The notes under the pieces: generated by a model
Database searches by the model: none
Seen by the model: only the letters and a program-made list of their open reading frames with translations
What the model was told of the DNA's origin: nothing
NCBI GenBank assembly: GCA_036389715.1
Contig: DASVWH010000057.1
Span: 1 to 9,781, forward strand
Source of the DNA: DASVWH01 sp036389715
GTDB lineage: Bacteria; Acidobacteriota; Blastocatellia; Pyrinomonadales; Pyrinomonadaceae
Length of the DNA stretch: 9,781 nucleotides
Direction: 5' to 3'
Program-made: the position numbers and the translations under genes
Shown: in pieces, positions 1 to 5,493 of the stretch
Layout of the letters: each line of letters begins with the position of its first letter
How positions within the stretch are numbered: the first letter of the stretch is position 1

Positions 1-98
1 TGCCCCTGATTCAAATCACGTTTCGCGGAGTGGAGAAAAAGGTCGTCTCGAACGGGAAGAGCAGCGAGAAAATCTGGGAGTGGAAAGAGGCGCAATAA
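1..98 (+). CDS. C-terminal end of an unidentified protein (5' end outside window)
   Basis: One frame (codons starting at position 3) is open from the left edge to a TAA at 96-98 and encodes 31 residues, ending in the polar, Trp-containing tail KIWEWKEAQ. The alternation of hydrophobic and charged residues (LIQITFRG, then KKVVSNGK) looks like a beta-rich protein end rather than random translation. The other two plus frames give a quick stop or a less protein-like peptide. Too little is present to assign a family. It lies 103 nt upstream of the next plus-strand gene and could be co-transcribed with it, but nothing in the sequence proves that. Confidence 0.5.
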   Translation, partial: PLIQITFRGVEKKVVSNGKSSEKIWEWKEAQ

Positions 99-127
99 AG
101 GCTGCACAGCCTCTCGCCCGGAGGCTG
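99..127 (+). other. Possible alternative hairpins just after a stop codon
   Basis: A perfect 7-bp inverted repeat, CAGCCTC (107-113) and GAGGCTG (121-127), encloses a 7-nt loop. A second copy of AGGCTG at 99-104 could compete for the same middle arm, although the loop of only 2 nt makes that pairing poor. No T-run follows, so it is not a standard intrinsic terminator. It sits between the stop at 98 and the start at 202, and could act on RNA ends or be chance in GC-rich DNA. Confidence 0.25.
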
Positions 128-201
128 GCGCTCGACGTTGATGCAAGGTGACCCTGAACCGCAGAACCCTGAACTGGAAACTCTGAAGAGGTAAGGCAAA
201 G

Positions 202-435
202 ATGCAGGAATTTCTCTCTAAAATGATCGGTCGGAAGGTGGACATCTTTTGCGGCGGGGCGTCGAGCCTGCGCGGCGAGATCGTCAAGGTCGAAGGCTCC
301 GTGCTGCATCTCAAGGACGACGAGCAGCAGATGTCTTACGTCGCCATCGAGAAGATCATCGTCGTCTGGGAAGCGCGCGACCGCGACGACGAGAAGCGTG
401 CCGGTTTCGTCCCCGGCTCGGTCAATCAACGCTGA
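202..435 (+). CDS. MM0924-like small protein, probably a small beta-barrel
   Basis: A 77-residue cytoplasmic protein with no signal peptide or membrane segment. Residues 1-57 follow the pattern I recall for the MM0924 family, named after a Methanosarcina protein: a short N-terminal helix (MQEFLSKMIG), then strands KVDIFCGG, LRGEIVKVEG, SVLHLKDD, MSYVAIEKIIVVWE. The order of a variable strand, a G-E-I turn and a closing strand recalls Sm-like or SH3-like barrels; this fold is inferred. The last 20 residues are charged and probably disordered. The start at 202 is supported by AGAGG about 10 nt upstream. It converges on the NlpC/P60 gene and ends shortly before a hairpin terminator. The function of the family is not known to me. 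The assignment is from memory of the motif pattern, so moderate confidence. Confidence 0.72.
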   Translation: MQEFLSKMIGRKVDIFCGGASSLRGEIVKVEGSVLHLKDDEQQMSYVAIEKIIVVWEARDRDDEKRAGFVPGSVNQR

Positions 436-467
436 AAGCGCACAGAGCGCGCGCAGAGTCTGAAGCG

Positions 468-506
468 AAAAGGCCGCCGCTGGTGTTTACCAGCAACGGC
501 CTTTTT
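468..506 (+). terminator. Intrinsic terminator between convergent genes
   Basis: The outer stem AAAGGCCG (469-476) pairs with CGGCCTTT (497-504), the inner stem GCTGGT (479-484) pairs with ACCAGC (489-494), the loop is GTTT, and a T-run (502-506) closes it. A-residues precede the left arm (468-471), so it could also terminate transcription coming from the minus-strand gene. It ends the gene at 202-435 and is placed to stop the converging peptidase transcript. Confidence 0.8.
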
Positions 507-528
507 CGTCTGTGCAGAGATTTTCGCT

Positions 529-1167
529 CTATTCGGCGGCGGCCATCAACTCGGTCGTCAGCGGCACGCGGCGGAAACCGTCTATGCGGCTCAGCCAGTA
601 TTGATTGAACGGCGAATAGACGACGCCCTTGCTGCGCGAGGCGTGATAGAAGCCGTGCTCGTCTGCGACAATGCCGACGTGCGTCTGCCCGTTGAAGAAG
701 ACGAGCGTGCCGAACTTGAACTCTTCGCCCTCGCGCGGCGCTGCGAAGCGCGCCCAGTAGGTGCGTGCGCTGCCCCTGTCAAAGCGCAGCCCGACCGCCT
801 GAAAAGAGCTCCAGACGAAACCCGAACAATCGAAGACCCTCGGCCCGGCGGCGCCCCAGACGTAGTGCGCGCCGAGGCGCTGGTCAATCGCGCCGTAGAG
901 CAATTGGTCGAAGCGCAGCAGCGGGCTGGTCAACCGGGTCGGCAGCAGCGAATTGCCAGCCGTCTCCGGCCTGGCCACGGAGATGATGACCGGGTCGTTC
1001 TCCAGTCGCATGACGCCGCCCGGCTCGGCCGTGGTCGTTGTCGTCGTGCTTGTCAGATTGGTAACTTGACGTAAGCGGGTGTCGGTTTGGGCGCTGGCTG
1101 AAACGGCGAAGAGGCTCAGGGCAAAGCAGACTGCGAGCGCAGAGGGAAAGATTCTTTTAAAGGTCAT
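529..1167 (-). CDS. Exported NlpC/P60-family cysteine peptidase
   Basis: A 212-residue protein that probably cleaves peptide cross-links of peptidoglycan outside the cytoplasm. Residues 1-26 form a Sec signal peptide (basic MTFKR, hydrophobic core, ASA|Q-type cleavage site). A Thr-rich linker lies at 39-46. The NlpC/P60 domain spans about 85-202. Its catalytic Cys is C114 in the hallmark FDCSGFVW, the His is H163 in THVGIV, and a third polar residue is probably H175 in FYHASRS. YVWGAAGP (102-109) matches the conserved strand before the Cys. No SH3b or LysM domain is present, so wall targeting must be by other means. In the RNA sense, AAGGAG lies 17 nt upstream of the ATG, which is long, and no better in-frame start was found. 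A good promoter lies about 90 nt upstream. Substrate specificity cannot be told from sequence. Confidence 0.9.
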   Translation of the reverse strand: MTFKRIFPSALAVCFALSLFAVSASAQTDTRLRQVTNLTSTTTTTTAEPGGVMRLENDPVIISVARPETAGNSLLPTRLTSPLLRFDQLLYGAIDQRLGAHYVWGAAGPRVFDCSGFVWSSFQAVGLRFDRGSARTYWARFAAPREGEEFKFGTLVFFNGQTHVGIVADEHGFYHASRSKGVVYSPFNQYWLSRIDGFRRVPLTTELMAAAE

Positions 1168-1254
1168 AGACGGGGAACTATTAACTCCTTCTTAAATTCG
1201 TTTATTGCTTTTAGGGATTGCTTCGGTAGGCGGGTAAAGCCTGACAACAAAGGC

Positions 1255-1283
1255 AGTATATACAGCACTTACAGACGTGACAA
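1255..1283 (-). promoter_or_regulatory. Sigma70-type promoter of the NlpC/P60 gene
   Basis: Read on the minus strand, -35 TTGTCA (1283-1278) and -10 TATACT (1260-1255) are separated by exactly 17 nt. Each hexamer differs from consensus at one position. Transcription would begin near 1248, giving a leader of about 80 nt before the ATG at 1167. Confidence 0.7.
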
Positions 1284-1502
1284 GAAGCAATGTGACCGTT
1301 CCGTGATAACTCACTTACAATTTGACGACAACGACCCAAAAGGGTTCACAAGCCCCGAACGGCGATTTTTCGCCAGTGCAGCATCCGCGTACACACGTCC
1401 CATGACGAAACACAATCGGTCAATCTGCGTTGATGGCGGGCGGGAAAACGTGGAGATTTTGCCGCCGCGCGTGATAGCATGCGCGGCCAGAGGCCCGGCA
1501 GG

Positions 1503-1509
1503 AAAGGAG
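1503..1509 (+). promoter_or_regulatory. Ribosome binding site choosing the start at 1521
   Basis: AAAGGAG lies 11 nt before the ATG at 1521. The in-frame ATG 14 codons upstream (1479) has no purine-rich site before it and overlaps a possible -10 element, so 1521 is the better start. Confidence 0.6.
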
Positions 1510-1520
1510 ACCTTCAGGAG

Positions 1521-2939
1521 ATGCTGTTCGTCGAAAGCAAGATTTCAGGACAGGGTGTTGACGCCCGGACGCGGCTGGCCCTCATCGCCCGGCTGCAAGA
1601 GAAGGGGCTGACGCCGCTCATTCGCGCCGCACGGATGAACTGTTACGAGCAGGCGCTGCTCGGGGTGGTCCGCGCGGGCGAGATGGAGCGGGCCGTCGCC
1701 GACTGGACCGAGACGGAAGACGACAGGCCCTACATCTGCGGCGATCTCTTCTGCTTCGAGGATTTCGTGCTCTTCCTGATCTTCGGAAATGGCGAGGACG
1801 AAGCGGCCGGGATGCGCGCGGGGATAGTCTACGGCGCGGAGCTGTCCGACCCGCTCCGGGAGTTGGACGCTTTCTGTCAGAGCGTCGGCGCGGCCCTGGA
1901 CGCCGTGCGGGAAAGCGCCGGTCCAGGCGGGGCTGCGGGCGTCGAGTGGAGCCTGCGCGAATCGGCGGTCTCAAGGAGCCTCGAACGCTTTGCGGCCGAG
2001 ACGCCGGAGAAGGGCTCTTCCGCGGCCGGGAGGCGGGACGAGCTGGCCGAGCCGCGCGCCATCGAGCTGCTCGAAGATGTCAAAGCCAGACGCCTTCTGC
2101 ATCGCTTGCGCGAGGCGCACGTGGACGGCCGCGTCACGGAGCTGCTCGCCAACGCCAGGGACGACGCGCAGACACTCTCCCTGATTGACAGGATGGCGGA
2201 CGTTGGCCTCCTGCGGCGTGAAATCCTGGTCAGCTGCCGCGCTAAGGGGCGCTCCCTGTTTCGCCTGCCCTCGCCGGATGCTCTCAACGTGATAACGGCC
2301 AGCAGCGCCATGTGCAGCGAGTGCGGCGCGGCCATCGCCGACGAAAAGATCGAAGACCTCGTCACTCCGACCGCGACGGCCTCGCTGCTCCTGGAAGACG
2401 GTTCCTGGCTCGCCAAGCGCATCCATTCGCAGCTCCGCGGGCTCGGCATTCCCGAAAAGCAGATCGCCGCCGGTCCCACCTCCGACGACGGCGAAGCGCA
2501 CATCCTGGTCAACGTCAGCGACGAGCCGTTCCTCTTCGTCCTCAGGGACGGCGACGTGACGACCGCCAATGCGCGGCACGCGCTGGCCAGGCAGATGGAG
2601 TTGGAAGCGCCGCACCTGGTCGTCGTCGCCACTGGAAAGGTCCAGGAGGACGCACGCGTCCGCCTGCGTGAACATGCGCGACGGCGAGCGCGCGGCGGCA
2701 GTGACGTGGAGATTATCCTGATTGAAGGCGCGGAGGCCGCGGACGAGCTCGGCCGCGCCTTCGAGCGGGTTTCGGAGCGCGCGCTGGCCCGAGAGTTGAG
2801 CGCCCTTAACGCCAGCCTGGGCCTGAGCGTCGGCTTTATCATCGCCACGCGCTTTCGCCTGATGCAGCGCACAGGCGCGCTCAAAGACCTGGCCGCATCG
2901 GGCGTTGACGCGCTGGCCGGAAGCCTCCGCGAATTTTAG
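1521..2939 (+). CDS. Unrecognised 472-residue protein with a degenerate PD-(D/E)XK-like C-terminal domain
   Basis: I do not recognise the whole protein. It appears cytoplasmic, with no signal peptide or membrane helix. Residues 1-140 form an alpha/beta region with two Cys (C73, C78). Residues 140-215 are charged and helical. Residues 216-256 look like a winged helix (SLIDRMADVGLLRREIL, then a short wing and LFRLPS). A single CxxC (C265, C268) follows, half of a zinc ribbon. Residues 290-420 have the strand-strand-helix-strand-helix-strand order of restriction-endonuclease-like folds: AHILVNV, PFLFVLRDGD, a helix with ARHALARQ, LVVVATGKV, then a helix and VEIILIEGAE. In active relatives the second strand reads E-x-K; here the equivalents are V340 and R342, and H327 replaces the Asp, so it should not cut DNA. 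This structural reading is inference. It stands alone between noncoding stretches, with no terminator seen. Confidence 0.85.
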   Translation: MLFVESKISGQGVDARTRLALIARLQEKGLTPLIRAARMNCYEQALLGVVRAGEMERAVADWTETEDDRPYICGDLFCFEDFVLFLIFGNGEDEAAGMRAGIVYGAELSDPLRELDAFCQSVGAALDAVRESAGPGGAAGVEWSLRESAVSRSLERFAAETPEKGSSAAGRRDELAEPRAIELLEDVKARRLLHRLREAHVDGRVTELLANARDDAQTLSLIDRMADVGLLRREILVSCRAKGRSLFRLPSPDALNVITASSAMCSECGAAIADEKIEDLVTPTATASLLLEDGSWLAKRIHSQLRGLGIPEKQIAAGPTSDDGEAHILVNVSDEPFLFVLRDGDVTTANARHALARQMELEAPHLVVVATGKVQEDARVRLREHARRRARGGSDVEIILIEGAEAADELGRAFERVSERALARELSALNASLGLSVGFIIATRFRLMQRTGALKDLAASGVDALAGSLREF

Positions 2940-3214
2940 CCCTCTCACAACGCCCCGGAAGAATCAGGCGGGCAAATAGCTTTAATGGAAGCCGAACGTG
3001 CCTGCGGGCCGCCGGGTTGCGGACGCCGCGCGCTCTCTTTGCTCTCTCTTTGCTTTCTCTTCTCAGTCCTCCTCGCTGGCTCTTTCCGTATCGCCGATGC
3101 TGCGCGTTCAGGACTGCTCCGACTGTGGCTGACCACAGTCAGGCAACGTGCACTGTACTATGCAAAGAGATTGGGGGGCGGCGTCTAATACGTCGGCATT
3201 GGGAGGTGCCAACG
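2940..3214. other. Intergenic region with pyrimidine tract and inverted repeat
   Basis: About 275 nt with no convincing gene. The plus strand is almost purely pyrimidine between 3033 and 3064, with repeated CTCTCTTTG-like units and isolated G residues. A perfect inverted repeat follows at 3121-3140. The sequence TACTAT at 3156-3161 is a possible -10 for the SIMPL gene but lacks a recognisable -35. A 67-codon frame at 2985-3188 has a hydrophobic stretch but no ribosome site, so I do not call it. Confidence 0.5.
3121..3140. repeat. Perfect 8-bp inverted repeat upstream of the SIMPL gene
   Basis: GACTGTGG (3121-3128) and CCACAGTC (3133-3140) are separated by CTGA. It lies 74 nt before the SIMPL start and just upstream of a possible -10 (3156-3161), a position that suits a dimeric regulator's operator. 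No T-run follows, so it is not a terminator. The regulator is unknown. Confidence 0.45.
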
Positions 3215-3952
3215 ATGAATATAGAAAAGAACGGAAATGTTTTTAATGCCGGTTTTGCACTGGCGGTTGCGCTGGTGCTGTCGTCAATCGTCATGGCCTG
3301 GGCTTATACGCATAACAAAAAGAGCGATGAAGCGATTACCGTGACGGGCTCGGCTCGCAAGCGCATCAAGTCGGACCTGGTTATCTGGCGGGCGGGCATC
3401 CCGTCGCAGGGAACGCAGCTGGCCGACGCCTACAAATCGCTGACGGACAGCGTGCCCCGCGTCAAGCAGTACCTGATGTCGAAGGGGATTTCGGAAAACG
3501 AGATCACAATCTCGTCAATCTCATCGCAGACCCTGCATGAGAAGGACGAACAGGGGAATGAGAGCGGCAGGATCACCGGCTATTCGCTGCGCCAGGAGGT
3601 GCAGGTCCGCTCCGGTGATGTGGACAAGATAGACAGGATCGCGCGCGAAGCGACGGAGTTGATTAACCAGGGCATCCTGCTCGAATCAATGCCGCCCGAG
3701 TTTTACTACACCAAGATTGCCGATCTCAAGATAGAGATGTTGGCCGAGGCCGCGAAGGACGCGAAGGTCCGCGCCCAGCAGGTCGCTTCCAGCACGGGCA
3801 GCCAGATCGGCAGCGTCCGCTCGGCACGAATGGGCGTCATGCAGATTACCGCCGCCGACTCTAACGAAGTCTCGGATTCGGGCATCAACGATACTTCGGC
3901 GCTGCAAAAGGACATCACGGCGGTCGTCAACGTCAGCTTCGGCATAGAGTAA
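3215..3952 (+). CDS. Membrane-anchored SIMPL-domain protein (DUF541/YggE-like)
   Basis: A 245-residue protein of the SIMPL family, whose members (E. coli YggE, Brucella BP26) are periplasmic or surface proteins with poorly defined roles, some linked to oxidative stress. A hydrophobic N-terminal segment (about residues 11-31) acts as signal anchor or uncleaved signal. The SIMPL domain runs from about residue 40 (AITVTGSARKRIKSD) to the end. It shows the typical VTGxA opening, the helix that ends in LMSKGISENEI, the ITGYSLRQEVQV strand, and the AAKDAKVRAQQVASSTGSQIG helix and turn. The start at 3215 is set by GGGAGG at 3201-3206, 8 nt upstream; the frame extends further upstream but without a start supported by a ribosome site. 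It has its own terminator, so it is probably monocistronic. Confidence 0.9.
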   Translation: MNIEKNGNVFNAGFALAVALVLSSIVMAWAYTHNKKSDEAITVTGSARKRIKSDLVIWRAGIPSQGTQLADAYKSLTDSVPRVKQYLMSKGISENEITISSISSQTLHEKDEQGNESGRITGYSLRQEVQVRSGDVDKIDRIAREATELINQGILLESMPPEFYYTKIADLKIEMLAEAAKDAKVRAQQVASSTGSQIGSVRSARMGVMQITAADSNEVSDSGINDTSALQKDITAVVNVSFGIE

Positions 3953-3989
3953 GCCGCCACCATCACTTAACAGAGGGCTAACCCGGCAG

Positions 3990-4030
3990 GGAGCGCGTCG
4001 CTGGAATTTCGGTGACGCGCTCCTTTTTTT
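3990..4030 (+). terminator. Strong intrinsic terminator of the SIMPL gene
   Basis: A perfect 10-bp stem, GGAGCGCGTC (3990-3999) with GACGCGCTCC (4014-4023), is followed at once by seven T residues (4024-4030). It begins 37 nt after the SIMPL stop codon. Confidence 0.92.
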
Positions 4031-4125
4031 CGTTGGAGCGCCGCTCTCACGTCCGAGCCTTGCTGCCCATCGGCGCGCTGCTTCCCTTAAAGCCCAGGCC
4101 CGGGCGCGGGAATTCGAGCCGCACG

Positions 4126-4162
4126 CAATAATTATTGACAACCGCAGGCCCTCTACGTGAAT
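4126..4162 (+). promoter_or_regulatory. Probable promoter with palindrome for the transglycosylase-cytochrome unit
   Basis: A consensus -35, TTGACA (4135-4140), lies in a short AT-rich island. The best -10 is GTGAAT (4157-4162) at 16-nt spacing, which is a weak match. The -35 overlaps a perfect 12-nt palindrome, CAATAATTATTG (4126-4137), which could be an operator half or an AT-rich UP-like element. The leader to the start at 4217 would be about 50 nt. Confidence 0.45.
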
Positions 4163-4216
4163 CTTAGGGGCGTTCCCTTCTGGAGAAGAGGTATTCCATT
4201 GGAGTTAAGATTGAAT

Positions 4217-5464
4217 ATGACAAGCAGAGCTTCAGTTTTCGTGCTGCTCCTGGCGCTCGCGTTGGCGGGCGATTTCGCGCAGGCGCAGAACCCCCCGCAA
4301 GAGCCCCTGACGCGCCCCCGCACCGTCACGACCCCGACGCCGCTGCCGCAACCGGCGACGCCGGTGCAGACGCCCCTTCCCGCGCCGCAGTCCGTGCCGG
4401 GCGTCCAGCCGTCGCCTGCGCCTTACTACGGCACAGCCGCACAGCAGCCGTCGCACCCGCTCTCGATGAGCAAGATAAAGGCGCGGACCGAAGAGGCCAA
4501 ACGACTGCTCCGTTCGCGGCCGTCGCTGACGGCGATGACCTCCCCGATGCTCTCCGTCGTGACGCTGGCGGCGCTCGACAACAGCAGCTCGCAGATTCAC
4601 CTGCTGACCGTCCCGAAGGAGCTTTTCCTGAGCAGGGGCACGGAGATTCCCGTCGTCACTTCGCTCGGGACGCCGGTCCGGCTGCGCATCCTGAGGGCTA
4701 ACGGCGTCAACACGGCCGTCACCATCTTCGACGGCGCGGGCCGCTCGCTCGTGCCGCTGATAGTCGAATATCCGATTGAGCGCGGCGGCGCGTTTCACGA
4801 GATGGCTTACTACACTTCGGCGCACCCTGCGCTGCTCTCCAGGGAGGTCGTGCAGGCAGGGCAAGCCTACGTCCATACGATGATTGACCTGGCGGCCAAG
4901 CGCCTCAGGGACAAGGGCGTGACGATTCCGGCTAACCTGGTTGATATAGCCGAGCGCCTCTGCATCGTCGAGCACGTGGACCACACGCGGTTTTTGAGGG
5001 AGAACCGGCAGGCGCTCTACGAAGAGATTTTCTCGCTCTACGCGCTCAACGAGCTGAACACGTATCGCCATTCCGTCAGCGTCGCCGGGGCGGGCGGTAT
5101 GGTGCAGATGATTCCCTCCACTTACCAGATGATTAGACGACTGCATCCGGGCATCGGCCTCAACCCGGACTTCGTGCTGGGGATGCGCAATCACGGCAAC
5201 GCGCTCGAAGCGATGCTGCTCTACGTGCTCGACACCTGGAACTTGCTGGCGTCCGACCCGGACGTGATGGCCGCTCTGAACTCAAAGCTCGCGACGCAGC
5301 CGGAGCTGATGGCCGCCGGTTATAACTCGAACCCGGCGCGGCTCTCTCTCTACATCCGTCGCGGCGGCGCGGGCTGGCGCACGCTGATTCCGCGCGAGAC
5401 GCAGATGTACCTGCAAATCTACAGCTCGGTCAACAGCCTCATTCCCATGAGGCCGCGCGTTTGA
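4217..5464 (+). CDS. Secreted lytic-transglycosylase-like protein (SLT fold)
   Basis: A 415-residue protein predicted to be exported and to act on peptidoglycan glycan strands. A signal peptide covers residues 1-23 (AQA|Q). A Pro/Thr-rich linker spans about 26-70. Residues 84-240 form a domain I do not recognise, with beta strands followed by helices. The C-terminal part carries SLT motifs: E279 in ALNELNTYRHS aligns with the catalytic Glu of the ESxFxxxxxS motif, GAGGMVQMIPSTY (291-303) matches GAxGLMQLMPxTA, and AAGYNSNPARL (366-376) matches the AYNAGxxxV motif. The start is taken at ATG 4217, preceded by GGAG at 4201-4204. TTG at 4211 has better spacing and would add two residues, and the GTG at 4157 would put 20 residues before the signal peptide. 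The cytochrome gene follows 29 nt later, probably in one operon. Confidence 0.85.
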   Translation: MTSRASVFVLLLALALAGDFAQAQNPPQEPLTRPRTVTTPTPLPQPATPVQTPLPAPQSVPGVQPSPAPYYGTAAQQPSHPLSMSKIKARTEEAKRLLRSRPSLTAMTSPMLSVVTLAALDNSSSQIHLLTVPKELFLSRGTEIPVVTSLGTPVRLRILRANGVNTAVTIFDGAGRSLVPLIVEYPIERGGAFHEMAYYTSAHPALLSREVVQAGQAYVHTMIDLAAKRLRDKGVTIPANLVDIAERLCIVEHVDHTRFLRENRQALYEEIFSLYALNELNTYRHSVSVAGAGGMVQMIPSTYQMIRRLHPGIGLNPDFVLGMRNHGNALEAMLLYVLDTWNLLASDPDVMAALNSKLATQPELMAAGYNSNPARLSLYIRRGGAGWRTLIPRETQMYLQIYSSVNSLIPMRPRV

Positions 5465-5493
5465 TGCCGAACCTCTTGCAAACGGAGACGCAC

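Larger units (their letters stand above)
1168..1520. other. Divergent intergenic region
   Basis: About 350 nt between the minus-strand peptidase and the plus-strand gene starting at 1521. It holds the peptidase promoter (1255-1283) and a 5-bp hairpin GGCGA/TCGCC (1361-1374) with no T-run. A possible extended -10, TGATAGCAT (1472-1480), is available for the plus-strand gene, with no convincing -35. A GTG-initiated frame at 1303-1611 overlaps the next gene and has no ribosome site or recognisable motif, so I treat it as noncoding. Confidence 0.6.

Noticed and set aside
141..194. 17-codon frame starting ATG at 141 and ending just before the gene at 202, with a 9-nt direct repeat ACCCTGAAC (151-159, 166-174)
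   Set aside because: No ribosome site before the ATG and composition driven by the repeat; more likely noncoding than a leader peptide.
1479..1520. N-terminal extension of the 472-residue protein to the ATG at 1479
   Set aside because: The extension MRGQRPGRKGDLQE has no ribosome site and overlaps a possible -10; 1521 has AAAGGAG.
1303..1611. 102-codon GTG-initiated plus-strand frame
   Set aside because: No ribosome site or domain, and it overlaps the better-supported gene starting at 1521.
1971..2948. Long minus-strand frames (including 1877-2884) opposite the 1521-2939 gene
   Set aside because: Arg/Ala/Ser-rich translations typical of antisense frames in GC-rich genes; the plus-strand frame has coherent secondary-structure patterns.
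2985..3188. 67-codon plus-strand frame with a hydrophobic stretch that might be a small membrane protein
   Set aside because: The hydrophobicity comes from the pyrimidine tract and no ribosome site precedes the ATG.
4232..5194. 320-codon minus-strand frame opposite the transglycosylase gene
   Set aside because: Arg/His-rich shadow; the plus strand carries a signal peptide and SLT motifs.
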